A stretch of DNA of 64,000 bases from Chloroflexota bacterium. Its GTDB lineage: Bacteria > Chloroflexota > Anaerolineae > Promineifilales > Promineifilaceae. Location of the stretch: contig JABFFZ010000022.1 of the NCBI GenBank assembly GCA_013112725.1, forward strand, positions 1 through 64,000. Direction: 5' to 3'. The notes under the pieces are model-generated. The model made no database searches and was not told the DNA's origin. It saw nothing but the letters and a program-made list of their open reading frames with translations. Positions 54,435-62,756 of the stretch are shown here, one piece after another (the stretch's first letter is position 1; each line of letters begins with the position of its first letter). Made by a program: the position numbers and the translations under genes.

Positions 54435-54479
54435 GTAATAGCGAGGAAAGGGGGCGGAGGCACGGCCGTACACCCCTCC

Positions 54480-56180
54480 TTACCCATCCCCCACAGGCTG
54501 ATACCGCCGCAAAAACACATCCTCCGCATTGGCCGCGCCAATCAGCACCATCTCCATTTGCGAAAATAACAGCGTTTGGGGATCAGGATTGATGATGGTG
54601 TCATCATGATGTTTCAGGGCAATGACCGTACAGCCCGTCTCCTGACGGATGGCCGCCGCCGCAATGCTCTTACCATGTAACGCTTTGGGCGTTTTCACTT
54701 TGAAAATGCCCAACCCCTCGGCAACCATAAAAATATCTCCCCGATCCAGGAAACGCATAATCTCATTGGTGCCCATCGAGGCATAAGACATCACAAAATC
54801 GGCCCCGGCACGATGCAGCGTTTCCACGTTTCTTTCCAACGTCGCCCGGCTGATAATCTGAATATCGGGCCGCAGCCGGCGGCAGTAAATGGTCAGGTAA
54901 ATGTTGGTGTTATCGTCATTTGTGGTCACCACCACCGTCTCCGTTTCCCAGATACCTGCCTTTTCCAGGACGGACAAATCGGCCGCGTCACCCAGCACAT
55001 ATTTCTCCGGGTCACGGATGCGCTCCGGCAATTTGTCCACGATCCGGTAATCCAGGCCACGCTCCAGCAAGGCGCGCGCCGTAGCCCGCCCCACCCGGCC
55101 GCCACCCAAAATGACCACCGGCTTTTCGTAGTTGCGCTGATGGTAATACAGCTCGTTATACCGCTGCATCTGCGCCGCCGTGCCGGCCAGCACCAAAATT
55201 GTATCGGCCGTGATCAGCGTATCCGGGCCGGCATTCTCATATTGGCCACGCACCCATACCCCTAAGACCAAAATACCGGTGTCTTCGCGCAGGCGGCTGT
55301 GGCGCAACTGTTTCCCCACCAATGGCGTGTCCCGCACGGCCGCTTCCGCAATCACCAGACTTTCAAACTCACCAATCACATGCGCCAGCGTATCCCCTCC
55401 CGAAACCCGCCGCGACAATGCCTGGCCCATCATTTCCCCCAAACGAAACACGTAGTTACAACCGGCCAGATACAAAATATCTATCGAGGCGGAGGCATTC
55501 GCTGTACTCACAATGGGTACACTTTCCGACACTTCCCGCACAGTGAAAGCGACGTTGGTATTCATCATATCGTTGTTGCTGGTGGCTACCAGGGCCGCCT
55601 GCTCTACCTGGATGCGGCGGTACGTCTCCGGGTTATCCAGGTCGCCGCGCACCACCGCGTATCCCAAATCGTGCAGCCGCAACGCCTCTTCCAGATCAGC
55701 CACCAGCAGCACATAGGGGTAATGGAATAACTCCAGCCGCTTAATCAGCGTCCTGGTGACGGCATCGAGCGATGCAATGATGACATGGCCGTGACTTTTT
55801 TCCGGCAATCGCGTCGGGGCGCGGGCTTCCGATTGGGCTTTGACCCAGGGGGCGTAGAAAAACTCAATGAAGGTGAACGGCAGCAGCACCAGCAGCAGGA
55901 CGATGCCCGTCAGCAGCACAATAATGGAAAACAGCCGCCCCAGGTCTGAATAAAAGGTGATGTCACCAAAACCCAGGGTAGACATGACGGTCAGCGTCCA
56001 ATAAAAGCCGGTGATCCAGCTAAAACTGCGCCCCTCCCAGGCCATGATGTAGTGGAACACAATGCTGTAGAGGGCAATCACCCCGGTCAGGATAAGCAGA
56101 AAACGAAACAGGCTCAACAGCTGCACCCGGCTGGGCCGGTGACGTAAAAAGTAATAGAGTTGGGAGGGTAAGAATTTCAT
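54480..56180 (-). CDS. potassium channel with two TrkA/RCK units
   Basis: 566 residues. Two membrane helices (~22-45 and ~80-107) flank the pore helix and filter TLTVMSTLGFGDITF. Two RCK modules follow, each with TrkA-N and TrkA-C parts: the first starts HGHVIIASLDAVTRTLIKRL (degenerate GxGxxG), the second KPVVILGGGRVGRATARALL (intact NAD-type loop). It should form a gated K+ channel. TAAAAT lies 12 bases before the ATG and no ribosome site is present, so a leaderless mRNA is possible. Confidence 0.9.
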   Translation of the reverse strand: MKFLPSQLYYFLRHRPSRVQLLSLFRFLLILTGVIALYSIVFHYIMAWEGRSFSWITGFYWTLTVMSTLGFGDITFYSDLGRLFSIIVLLTGIVLLLVLLPFTFIEFFYAPWVKAQSEARAPTRLPEKSHGHVIIASLDAVTRTLIKRLELFHYPYVLLVADLEEALRLHDLGYAVVRGDLDNPETYRRIQVEQAALVATSNNDMMNTNVAFTVREVSESVPIVSTANASASIDILYLAGCNYVFRLGEMMGQALSRRVSGGDTLAHVIGEFESLVIAEAAVRDTPLVGKQLRHSRLREDTGILVLGVWVRGQYENAGPDTLITADTILVLAGTAAQMQRYNELYYHQRNYEKPVVILGGGRVGRATARALLERGLDYRIVDKLPERIRDPEKYVLGDAADLSVLEKAGIWETETVVVTTNDDNTNIYLTIYCRRLRPDIQIISRATLERNVETLHRAGADFVMSYASMGTNEIMRFLDRGDIFMVAEGLGIFKVKTPKALHGKSIAAAAIRQETGCTVIALKHHDDTIINPDPQTLLFSQMEMVLIGAANAEDVFLRRYQPVGDG

Positions 56181-56265
56181 AATGTGAACCGTATTTTATC
56201 GGGCATATTCTGTATTATTTTGTGCAACACGGCTATTTTACCTCACTTGTTCGTGCGCACTGGGA

Positions 56266-56279
56266 TACAATGTAATCTA
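56266..56279 (+). promoter_or_regulatory. possible leaderless moeA promoter
   Basis: TACAAT (56266-56271) is followed by only 7 bases before ATG 56279, and no ribosome site is present. Confidence 0.45.
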
Positions 56280-58348
56280 TGGAACGACACATTTATCTGG
56301 AAGACATACCGTTGGATGAGGCGTGGGCGGCCTGGCGTGGCGCGTTGGTGGATGCTGGCCTGTGGCGGCCATTGGGCATGGAAAAAGTACCGCTGGCGGA
56401 AGCCAACGGCCGTACCACCGCCACCGCCATTTGGGCCAGACTCTCCTCCCCCCATTACCACGCCAGCGCCATGGATGGTTTCGCCGTGCGCGCCCAGGAT
56501 ACCCATTCTGCCACCGAAACCAACCCCGTCCGCTTGACATTGGCAGATGATTTCGACGCAACCGCCACTGACTTGCACCCGGCCAAAGCGGTCAATACCG
56601 GCCATCCCCTGCCCGCCTGGGCTAACAGTGTGGTGATGATTGAACACACGCAGCTAGTAACAGACGAACACGGCCGTACCGCCATCGAAATTCGCGCTTC
56701 CCTACCACCCTGGCAGCATGTGCGGGCCATGGGCGAAGACATGGTAGCTACCGAACTGGTGCTGCCCGCCAACCACACCTTGCGCCCGGTAGATTTGGGG
56801 GCGCTGGCCGGGTCGGGGCACACGGCCGTACCCGTCTACCGCCGCCCGCGTGTGGCCATCATCCCCACCGGCTCCGAACTCATCTCCCCCGAAGACGCCG
56901 CCCGCGACGGCGTCCGCCCCGGCCAGATCATCGAGTACAACAGCCTGGTGCTGGCCGCGCAGGTGGAAAATTGGGGCGGCCAAGCCACCCGCTGGCCGAT
57001 TGTGCCCGATGAATTGGAAGCCATTCAAACGGCCGTGCGCGCCGCCGCTGCCACCCACGACCTCATCCTGCTCAACGCCGGCTCCTCCGCCGGTTCCGAA
57101 GATTACACCGCCCACGTGGTGCAATCGTTAGGGCAATTGCTCGTTCACGGCGTCGCCGTCCGCCCCGGCCACCCGGTTATTTTGGGTATGATCCAATCTG
57201 ACATGGTGACACGGTGGCAAGGTGACACGGTAACGGCCGGTTCTTCTGTCACCTCGTCACCCCTTCACCCTGTCACCCCTTCACCCTCTCATCCCCTCAT
57301 CCCCATCATTGGCGTGCCCGGCTACCCGGTTAGCGCCGCCCTCACCGGCGAGATTTTTGTGGAGCCGCTGCTGGCGCGGTGGCGGGGGCAGCCGCCCTAC
57401 CAACCGCAAACGCTCACGGCCGTACTCACCCGCAAAGTAGTTTCCCATACCGGTGATGATGATTTTGTGCGCGTGGCGGTAGGCAATGTGGGCGGGCGCA
57501 CGCTGGCGACGCCCATCAGCCGGGGAGCGGGGGTCATCTCCTCGCTGGTGCGGGCGGATGGCATTGTGCGAATTCCCCGGTTTAGCGAAGGAGCGGATGC
57601 GGGCACGGCCGTCACCGTCCACCTCTACCGTCCCACTCACGAGATTGAAAACAGCATCCTGGTCATTGGCAGCCACGACCTGACGCTTGATTTGCTGGCC
57701 CAATTTCTGGCCGAACGCAGCCAGCGCCGGTTGGTTTCCGCCAATGTGGGCAGCCTGGGGGGATTGGTGGCGCTGCGGCGCGGCGAAGCCCATCTGGCTG
57801 GTTCCCACCTGCTCGATCCCGAAACGGGTGAATATAACATCAGCGCCATTCACCAATATCTGCCCGGCCAGACCATGGCCCTGGTGACGCTGGTAGGCCG
57901 TGAGCAGGGGTGGATCGTGCCCAAAGGCAATCCCAAAGGTTTGAGCGGATGGGGCGACGCCGCCAACCCGGATGTGCAGATTGTGAACCGGCAGCGGGGG
58001 GCGGGCACGCGGGTGCTGCTTGATTATGAGTTGGGCAAACTGGGAATTACGCCGGAGCAGGTAAAGGGTTACGGCCGTGAAGAATACACCCATCTGGCTG
58101 TCGCTGCCGCCGTCGCCTCCGGCACAGCCGATGCCGGGCCGGGCATTCGCGCCGCCGCCCGCGCCCTGGAATTAGACTTCGTGCCCCTGGCCCATGAGCA
58201 ATATGACCTGGTGATCCCGCAAGCCTATTTTGAAAGTGACCTGTTACGGCCGTTGCTAGATTTATTGCACGATGGGGATTTTCGCACGGCCGTAGCCGCC
58301 ATGCCCGGATACGACGTGACACCGATGGGACAAGTTCGTAATTCGTAA
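56279..58348 (+). CDS. moeA: MoeA-like molybdopterin protein fused to PBP domain
   Basis: 689 residues. MoeA part (~1-430): SSPHYHASAMDGFAVRAQ, NTGHPLPAWANSVVMIEHTQ, RVAIIPTGSELI, LLNAGSSAGSEDYT, GVPGYPVSAALT. A PBP-like domain (~455-685) follows: NVGSLGGLVALRRGEAHLAG, NRQRGAGTRVLLDYEL, and AVASGTADAGPGIRAAA. MoeA inserts molybdate into molybdopterin; the fused domain may sense molybdate or a ligand. Between LGMIQSD and PIIGVPGY about 31 residues (rich in T, S, P) are encoded by a repeat hairpin (57204-57297) that normal MoeA lacks. The frame is kept. Its last codons (RNS) and stop come from the next repeat. Confidence 0.88.
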   Translation: MERHIYLEDIPLDEAWAAWRGALVDAGLWRPLGMEKVPLAEANGRTTATAIWARLSSPHYHASAMDGFAVRAQDTHSATETNPVRLTLADDFDATATDLHPAKAVNTGHPLPAWANSVVMIEHTQLVTDEHGRTAIEIRASLPPWQHVRAMGEDMVATELVLPANHTLRPVDLGALAGSGHTAVPVYRRPRVAIIPTGSELISPEDAARDGVRPGQIIEYNSLVLAAQVENWGGQATRWPIVPDELEAIQTAVRAAAATHDLILLNAGSSAGSEDYTAHVVQSLGQLLVHGVAVRPGHPVILGMIQSDMVTRWQGDTVTAGSSVTSSPLHPVTPSPSHPLIPIIGVPGYPVSAALTGEIFVEPLLARWRGQPPYQPQTLTAVLTRKVVSHTGDDDFVRVAVGNVGGRTLATPISRGAGVISSLVRADGIVRIPRFSEGADAGTAVTVHLYRPTHEIENSILVIGSHDLTLDLLAQFLAERSQRRLVSANVGSLGGLVALRRGEAHLAGSHLLDPETGEYNISAIHQYLPGQTMALVTLVGREQGWIVPKGNPKGLSGWGDAANPDVQIVNRQRGAGTRVLLDYELGKLGITPEQVKGYGREEYTHLAVAAAVASGTADAGPGIRAAARALELDFVPLAHEQYDLVIPQAYFESDLLRPLLDLLHDGDFRTAVAAMPGYDVTPMGQVRNS
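57204..57297. repeat. tandem-repeat hairpin inside moeA
   Basis: GGTGACACGGTGGCAAGGTG with GACACGGT on the left; GTCACCTCGTCACCCC with TTCACCCTGTCACCCC on the right. The unit is close to GGTGACAC. It is in frame and contains no stop. Confidence 0.8.
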
Positions 58349-58383
58349 CCCGTAATCGGATTACGGATTACGGATTACGGATG
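58335..58383. repeat. tandem-repeat hairpin shared by two convergent stops
   Basis: CGTAATTCGTAACCCGTAAT followed by three GGATTAC units. moeA (+) and the RDD gene (-) both terminate inside it and take their last residues from it. Confidence 0.8.
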
Positions 58384-59167
58384 ACTGGTCGTAATAAACC
58401 CTGACAATTTTATCGAGGGCGTAAATGGCCTGCGACGGCCGTATCCCCATCTCTGGCATTCCCATCTTGGCTAACGCCCGTTTGAGAATCTGGTTTGCCA
58501 GCGGCGTGGGATCGCTCATACTCTTCTGGCGCTCCAAAAATTCCACAATCAACTGCACATCTTCACTGCTCAGCCGGTCTACGGGCCATTGTTCGGCCAG
58601 GTTTTCAGTTTCACCGGGGGCGCGCAGCGACGGCCGTGCCTGCGCCATGCGGCTGCTTTTGTCCAGCGCCGCCAGCGTCACCTCTGCCTCTTCGCGCACC
58701 ACCAATGTGCCTGCCGCCAGGTCGCCCAACCGGCGCGCCTGCCCATCCACAAACATGGTGATGACTCCCAGGCCATAGGCAAACGGCAAAAAATCCACCA
58801 GCCGCACCAGATTGCGGATAATAGATTCGCTCAGGGTAATGGGCGTGCCATCACGCCGGATGACCCGCAGCTTCACCGCCCGCTTGCCGGGGCTGCTGCC
58901 ATTCCAGCGCATCTCAAAAAAGATGTAATAACTGCCCAACAAGACAAACGCCAGCAAAATATAAATGGCGAGAAAAACATTACCAATTTGTTCATCCAGG
59001 ATTCGGAAAAAAATCTGCATGCCAAACAAAACCAGCAGTTCCAGGATGATAATAATCAACGAATCTAACAGGGCAGCCATAAAGCGGGAGCCAATGCCCA
59101 CCACTTCATAACCAAATATCACATTTTCCGGGGTATCAATGTTGAGAAATTCGTCCGATGAACTCAT
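58361..59167 (-). CDS. RDD family membrane protein
   Basis: 268 residues. The RDD domain (~20-150) has IGSRFMAALLDSLIIIILE (Arg and Asp), a second membrane segment, GSSPGKRAVKLRVIRRDG, and a third near LVDFLPFAYG. A soluble helical C-terminus follows. RDD proteins commonly travel with SpoIIM-, DUF58- and MoxR-type genes, as here. Function unknown; transport or stress role proposed for some members. The last residues (VIRNP) come from the shared repeat. Confidence 0.88.
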   Translation of the reverse strand: MSSSDEFLNIDTPENVIFGYEVVGIGSRFMAALLDSLIIIILELLVLFGMQIFFRILDEQIGNVFLAIYILLAFVLLGSYYIFFEMRWNGSSPGKRAVKLRVIRRDGTPITLSESIIRNLVRLVDFLPFAYGLGVITMFVDGQARRLGDLAAGTLVVREEAEVTLAALDKSSRMAQARPSLRAPGETENLAEQWPVDRLSSEDVQLIVEFLERQKSMSDPTPLANQILKRALAKMGMPEMGIRPSQAIYALDKIVRVYYDQSSVIRNP

Positions 59168-59215
59168 GCGATAATTGTACCCATGCTGGTAAGAAACATA
59201 TAATTGCAGTTGAAT

Positions 59216-59264
59216 GGTGATGCGTGATGCGTGAGATCAGGTCACGTATCACGCATCACGCATC
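59216..59264. repeat. tandem-repeat hairpin, TGATGCG class
   Basis: GGTGATGCGTGATGCGTGAG facing CACGTATCACGCATCACGC, between the divergent RDD and SpoIIM genes. Confidence 0.8.
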
Positions 59265-59281
59265 AAAAAAGTATCAACCCT

Positions 59282-60250
59282 ATGAATGCTGATCAATTCT
59301 ACCAATCCCGCCGCGCCGATTGGCAGCGGTTATCTACCTTGTTAGACCGCAGCCAGGCCAATATCGGCCAGTTGTCCCCGGACGAAGTGAAGCAAATGGG
59401 GCAGTTGTACCGGGCGGTGACGTCTGATCTGGCGGTGGCACAGCGCGAATTCCCGCGCCACCAGGTCACAACGTATTTGAACCAGTTGGTGGCGCGCGGT
59501 CATGCCGTCCTTTACCGCAGCGAACCGCTGGCGCTGCGCCAGATTACGCGCTTCGTGAGGGTGACGTTCCCACGCATGTTCCGGGCGACGTGGCGCTTTC
59601 AACTCACGGCCGTACTCCTCCTCCTCGTCCCCGCTTTGCTGGCAGGTCTGTGGCTGAACTGGCGCATAGGGGCGGCGGATTGGCTGCTGCCCACGGCCGT
59701 GCAATCCCTGTTACCGATGATTGAGGAGCAAGAGTTGTGGGTGGACATTCCGGTGGCGGAACGGCCGTATACCTCTACCTTCATTATGACTAACAACATC
59801 CGCGTGGCGGTAACAGCTTTTGCCGGGGGGTTGACCGCCGGGCTGCTGACCATCTACGTGCTGCTTTTTAACGGGCTGTTGCTGGGGGCCGTTACCGGCG
59901 TCACCGCCCATTATGATGTGGGCTTTGAACTGTGGACGTTTGTCATCGGGCACGGCGTCATTGAATTGACCACCATTTACATTGCCGGGGCCTCCGGGTT
60001 GATGATGGGGTGGGCCATCATTCACCCCGGCCTGCACCGCCGCCGTGACGCATTGACCCAGGCCGCGCGGCGGGCCGTCGTGTTAATTGGTGGCTGCATC
60101 CCCTTGCTGGTCATCGCCGGGATCATCGAAGGCTTCATTTCGCCCAATGAAAACATCCCCGTTGCCGTCAAATGGGCGGTGGGCATCGGCACAGGCATTG
60201 TGCTGTACGCTTACCTGTTGTTAGCAAGTCGGAATGCGCCTGGCGAATAA
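59282..60250 (+). CDS. SpoIIM (stage II sporulation M)-like membrane protein
   Basis: About 322 residues. A cytoplasmic N-terminal helical part (~1-100) is followed by about six membrane segments with the family core FIMTNNIRVAVTAFAGG, GLLTIYVLLFNGLLLGAV, and HGVIELTTIYIAGASGLMM. The family name comes from Bacillus, but in non-sporulating bacteria it accompanies RDD, DUF58 and MoxR and probably has an envelope role. ATG 59282 is preferred, as the upstream ATG 59231 lies in a repeat hairpin. Its stop codon is part of a structured repeat. Confidence 0.87.
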   Translation: MNADQFYQSRRADWQRLSTLLDRSQANIGQLSPDEVKQMGQLYRAVTSDLAVAQREFPRHQVTTYLNQLVARGHAVLYRSEPLALRQITRFVRVTFPRMFRATWRFQLTAVLLLLVPALLAGLWLNWRIGAADWLLPTAVQSLLPMIEEQELWVDIPVAERPYTSTFIMTNNIRVAVTAFAGGLTAGLLTIYVLLFNGLLLGAVTGVTAHYDVGFELWTFVIGHGVIELTTIYIAGASGLMMGWAIIHPGLHRRRDALTQAARRAVVLIGGCIPLLVIAGIIEGFISPNENIPVAVKWAVGIGTGIVLYAYLLLASRNAPGE

Positions 60251-60347
60251 ATTCGCGGCTACACAAGGCAAAGACCGCCTGCGTGGTCTGGCAGCCAGCC
60301 GACGAAGGTCGGCTTTGCTTTCTGTCACCGCGGTTTCAACCGCCGGG
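60243..60347. repeat. four-hairpin structured repeat, copy 1
   Basis: Consecutive hairpins: GCGAAT-aa-ATTCGC, AGACC/GGTCT, AGCCGAC-gaag-GTCGGCT, GCGGTT-tc-AACCGC, ending CGCCGGG. GCGGCTACA and TGT-CCGCG can close an outer stem, giving a cloverleaf-like shape. The same layout recurs at 63883. It lies at the spoIIM stop. Confidence 0.75.
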
Positions 60348-60369
60348 TATATTACAATGGTCATGTGTC

Positions 60370-61308
60370 TTGTTTAAGAATTCCCCCCATGTGCGGGCGG
60401 CGCTGCAAGCGCTGTTTGTCACCTTTCTCTGGTCAACTTCCTAGGTACTGATCAAGTTTGGCCTGGAAGAGATTCCGCCGCTGACCTTTGCCGGGCTGCG
60501 GTATATGCTGGCCTTTCTGGTGCTGGCGCCGCTTCTGTGGCGGCCATTTTTGTGGCGGCAGCCGGTGGGGGTCGTAGCCGGAAAACGGCCGTCCCCCTTC
60601 CCCACCGCCATCACCGCCCTCACCAAGACGGATTGGCTGCGCCTGATCCTGTTGGGCATCATCTTTTACGCCATCACCCAGGGGGCGCAGTTTGTGGCCC
60701 TGGCCTATGCGCCGGCAGTGAGCGTGACCTTGATCTGGAGTTTCACGGCCGTCGCCGTGGCCGTCCTCGGTATCTTCACTTTAGGCGAACGGCCGAACGG
60801 GGCGCAGTGGGCGGGTATGCTGCTGGCGTTGGCGGGAGCGGTGGTTTATTTTTACCCCTTTGGTCTGGCCGAAGCGCAGTTCATTGGCCTGTTGGCGGCG
60901 CTGGTGGGCATGTTGTCTAATTCGGTGGCGGCGGTGTTGGGGCGGTATGTGAACCGGGGCGGGGGGTTACGGCCGTTGACCGTCACCGTCATCAGTATGG
61001 GTGTGGGCGCGCTGATTTTGCTGGCGGCAGGCATCATGAACCAGGGCATTCCGGTGCTGCGCTGGCAAAGTTGGGCCATCATCATCTGGCTGGCGGTGGT
61101 GAACACGGCCGTGGCCTTCACCCTCTGGAACCACACCCTGCGCACCCTCTCGGCGATGGAGTCCACTGTCATTAACAACACCATGACGGTACAGATTGCG
61201 CTGTTGGCGGTGCTATTTTTGGGGGAAACGCTGGACGGCCGTGAACTATGGGGGCTGACGGCCGTTGTCGCCGGCACGTTGATAGTGCAGATACGCCGCA
61301 ACAAATAG
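60370..61308 (+). pseudogene. EamA/DMT family transporter, in-frame TAG
   Basis: Ten membrane segments in two EamA repeats (TM regions from LQALFVTFLWSTS to VVAGTLIVQI). The N-terminal frame reads VTFLWSTS, then TAG (60442-60444), then VLIKFGLEEIPPLTFAGLRY in the same frame. Relatives have Trp or another residue at that point, and a TGG-to-TAG change would explain it. The start is uncertain: TTG 60370 or GTG 60391. ATG 60505 would restart after the first helix and probably give a defective protein. Either a recent pseudogene or a base error. Confidence 0.75.
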
Positions 61309-61401
61309 ATACACGGATTAGACGGATAAGACGGATGTTCACGGATAAATCAAAAAAAATCCGCGCCAATCCGTCAAATCCGCGTTATCCGCGTATCTAT
61401 T
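61307..61401. repeat. repeat-armed hairpin, GGATtAGAC class
   Basis: The left arm has ACGGATTAGACGGATAAG and ACGGATGTTCACGGATAAAT; the right arm has ATCCGCGCCAATCCG and ATCCGCGTTATCCGCGTATCT-like sequence. Period about 9. Between convergent EamA and DUF58 genes. Confidence 0.75.
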
Positions 61402-61406
61402 TCTTG

Positions 61407-62720
61407 TCAGAGCATGGTTTTGGCTTTGAGTTCCAGGTAGCGGTTGATGACGGCGATGGAGAGTTGATTGGCGGGCACGTCCAGCGTCAGCACACCGCGA
61501 TTGCGCAGGGTATCCAGGGCTACTTTGCGTTCGTCCAGCAGTTGGGCGGCGGCGGCGCGTTGGTAGACAGTTTGGGAGTCAAACGGCCGTTGCCGGGCGG
61601 CCTGCACCACATCGGGATCGCTAATTGTCACCACCAGCGGCAGGCTGCGCCGCGCCAGCACCGACACATGAGAGACCAATGCGTCCATGCTTACCCCGCC
61701 GCTCAAATCGGTGAATATGACGATGAGGGCGCGTTTGCGTTGTTTGGTCGCCAGGTAGCTGAGGGCGCGGCGGTAATCGGACTCCACCGGCTCTGCTTCC
61801 ACGGCATAGAGCAGTTCCAACATGCGGTAAAACTGGCCGCGCCCTTGCCGGGGCGCCAGATATTGGCGCACGTCCTGGGCAAAACTCATCATGCCCACTT
61901 TGTCCCCCTTGCCGCTGGCGACGTAACCGAGCAGGAGGACGGCGTTGATGACGTAGTCGAGTTTGGCCATGTGGGCCACGGGGCTTTGCATCAGGCGGCC
62001 CACGTCCAGCAGGGCGACGACGTTTTGGCTGCGTTCGGTCTGGTATTCGACGGTGACGGGGCGGTGGCGGCGGGCAGTGGCTTTCCAATCTATGCGACGG
62101 TATTCGTCGTCGGGCAGATATTCCCGCAGGCGTTCAAATTCGGTGCCTTCGCCGAACTGGCGGGTGCTGCGCAGCCCCAACTCTTGCAGCCGGTTGCGCC
62201 GCAGCAGCAGGTCGTAACGGCGCACGTCCAGCAGGTTGGGGTACACCTTGACCGCTTCGTCCAGGTCGGCGCGGCCCTGGCGCATGATGAGACCCATCGG
62301 GCCGGGCCAGCGCAGGTTGAGCTTGCCAAAGGCGTAATCACCGCGCCGCAAGGGGTGGACGTGGTAGGTAGTTTGCCATTGCTGGCGGGGGAGGACACGG
62401 CCGTATACCACCCGCACATCCACGCCAAACTCATCCGGCGGCTCGTCCCGCGCGGCAATGGCGATGGGGCGCGGGCTGCGGTTGCGCACGGTCAGGGTAA
62501 TGGGGTTGTCTGCGCCCAGGCTGAGTTTGTCATCATGGTCGCGGCGGAGTTCAAAACGGTGCGTGAGGGGCTGCGCCAGCCGCCAATCCAGCGCCAGCAG
62601 CAGCAGCAGCAGGATGACGTAGGCCAGCCCCACCCATTGCAGCAGAGGCGCCCAGGTTCCCGCCGCGATGATGGGTGCAGCCAGCAGGAGCATGAGAATT
62701 CCGCGATTGGTGATGTGCAT
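61407..62720 (-). CDS. DUF58 domain protein
   Basis: 437 residues. Two N-terminal membrane segments (~8-45), a beta-rich region, then the DUF58 signature (~200-245: FGEGTEFERLREYLPDDEYR, RIDWKATARR) and a VWA-like fold with ALLDVGRLMQSP and IVIFTDLSGG. DUF58 proteins work with MoxR ATPases, probably in assembly or metal insertion of envelope complexes. The moxR gene lies directly upstream. Confidence 0.92.
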   Translation of the reverse strand: MHITNRGILMLLLAAPIIAAGTWAPLLQWVGLAYVILLLLLLALDWRLAQPLTHRFELRRDHDDKLSLGADNPITLTVRNRSPRPIAIAARDEPPDEFGVDVRVVYGRVLPRQQWQTTYHVHPLRRGDYAFGKLNLRWPGPMGLIMRQGRADLDEAVKVYPNLLDVRRYDLLLRRNRLQELGLRSTRQFGEGTEFERLREYLPDDEYRRIDWKATARRHRPVTVEYQTERSQNVVALLDVGRLMQSPVAHMAKLDYVINAVLLLGYVASGKGDKVGMMSFAQDVRQYLAPRQGRGQFYRMLELLYAVEAEPVESDYRRALSYLATKQRKRALIVIFTDLSGGVSMDALVSHVSVLARRSLPLVVTISDPDVVQAARQRPFDSQTVYQRAAAAQLLDERKVALDTLRNRGVLTLDVPANQLSIAVINRYLELKAKTML

Positions 62721-62729
62721 GATCTGGGC

Positions 62730-62756
62730 GTAACACGATTTGGCAAATCGTGTTAC
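62730..62756. repeat. perfect inverted repeat, CGATTTG class
   Basis: GTAACACGATTTG, one base, CAAATCGTGTTAC. It contains the TAA of moxR and lies before the DUF58 start. Confidence 0.85.

Noticed and set aside
1571..60444. UAG recoding (amber readthrough) in this organism
   Set aside because: TAG ends several intact genes here, for example the RelE-like toxin and the HAMP sensor, and the two interrupted sites would need different residues.
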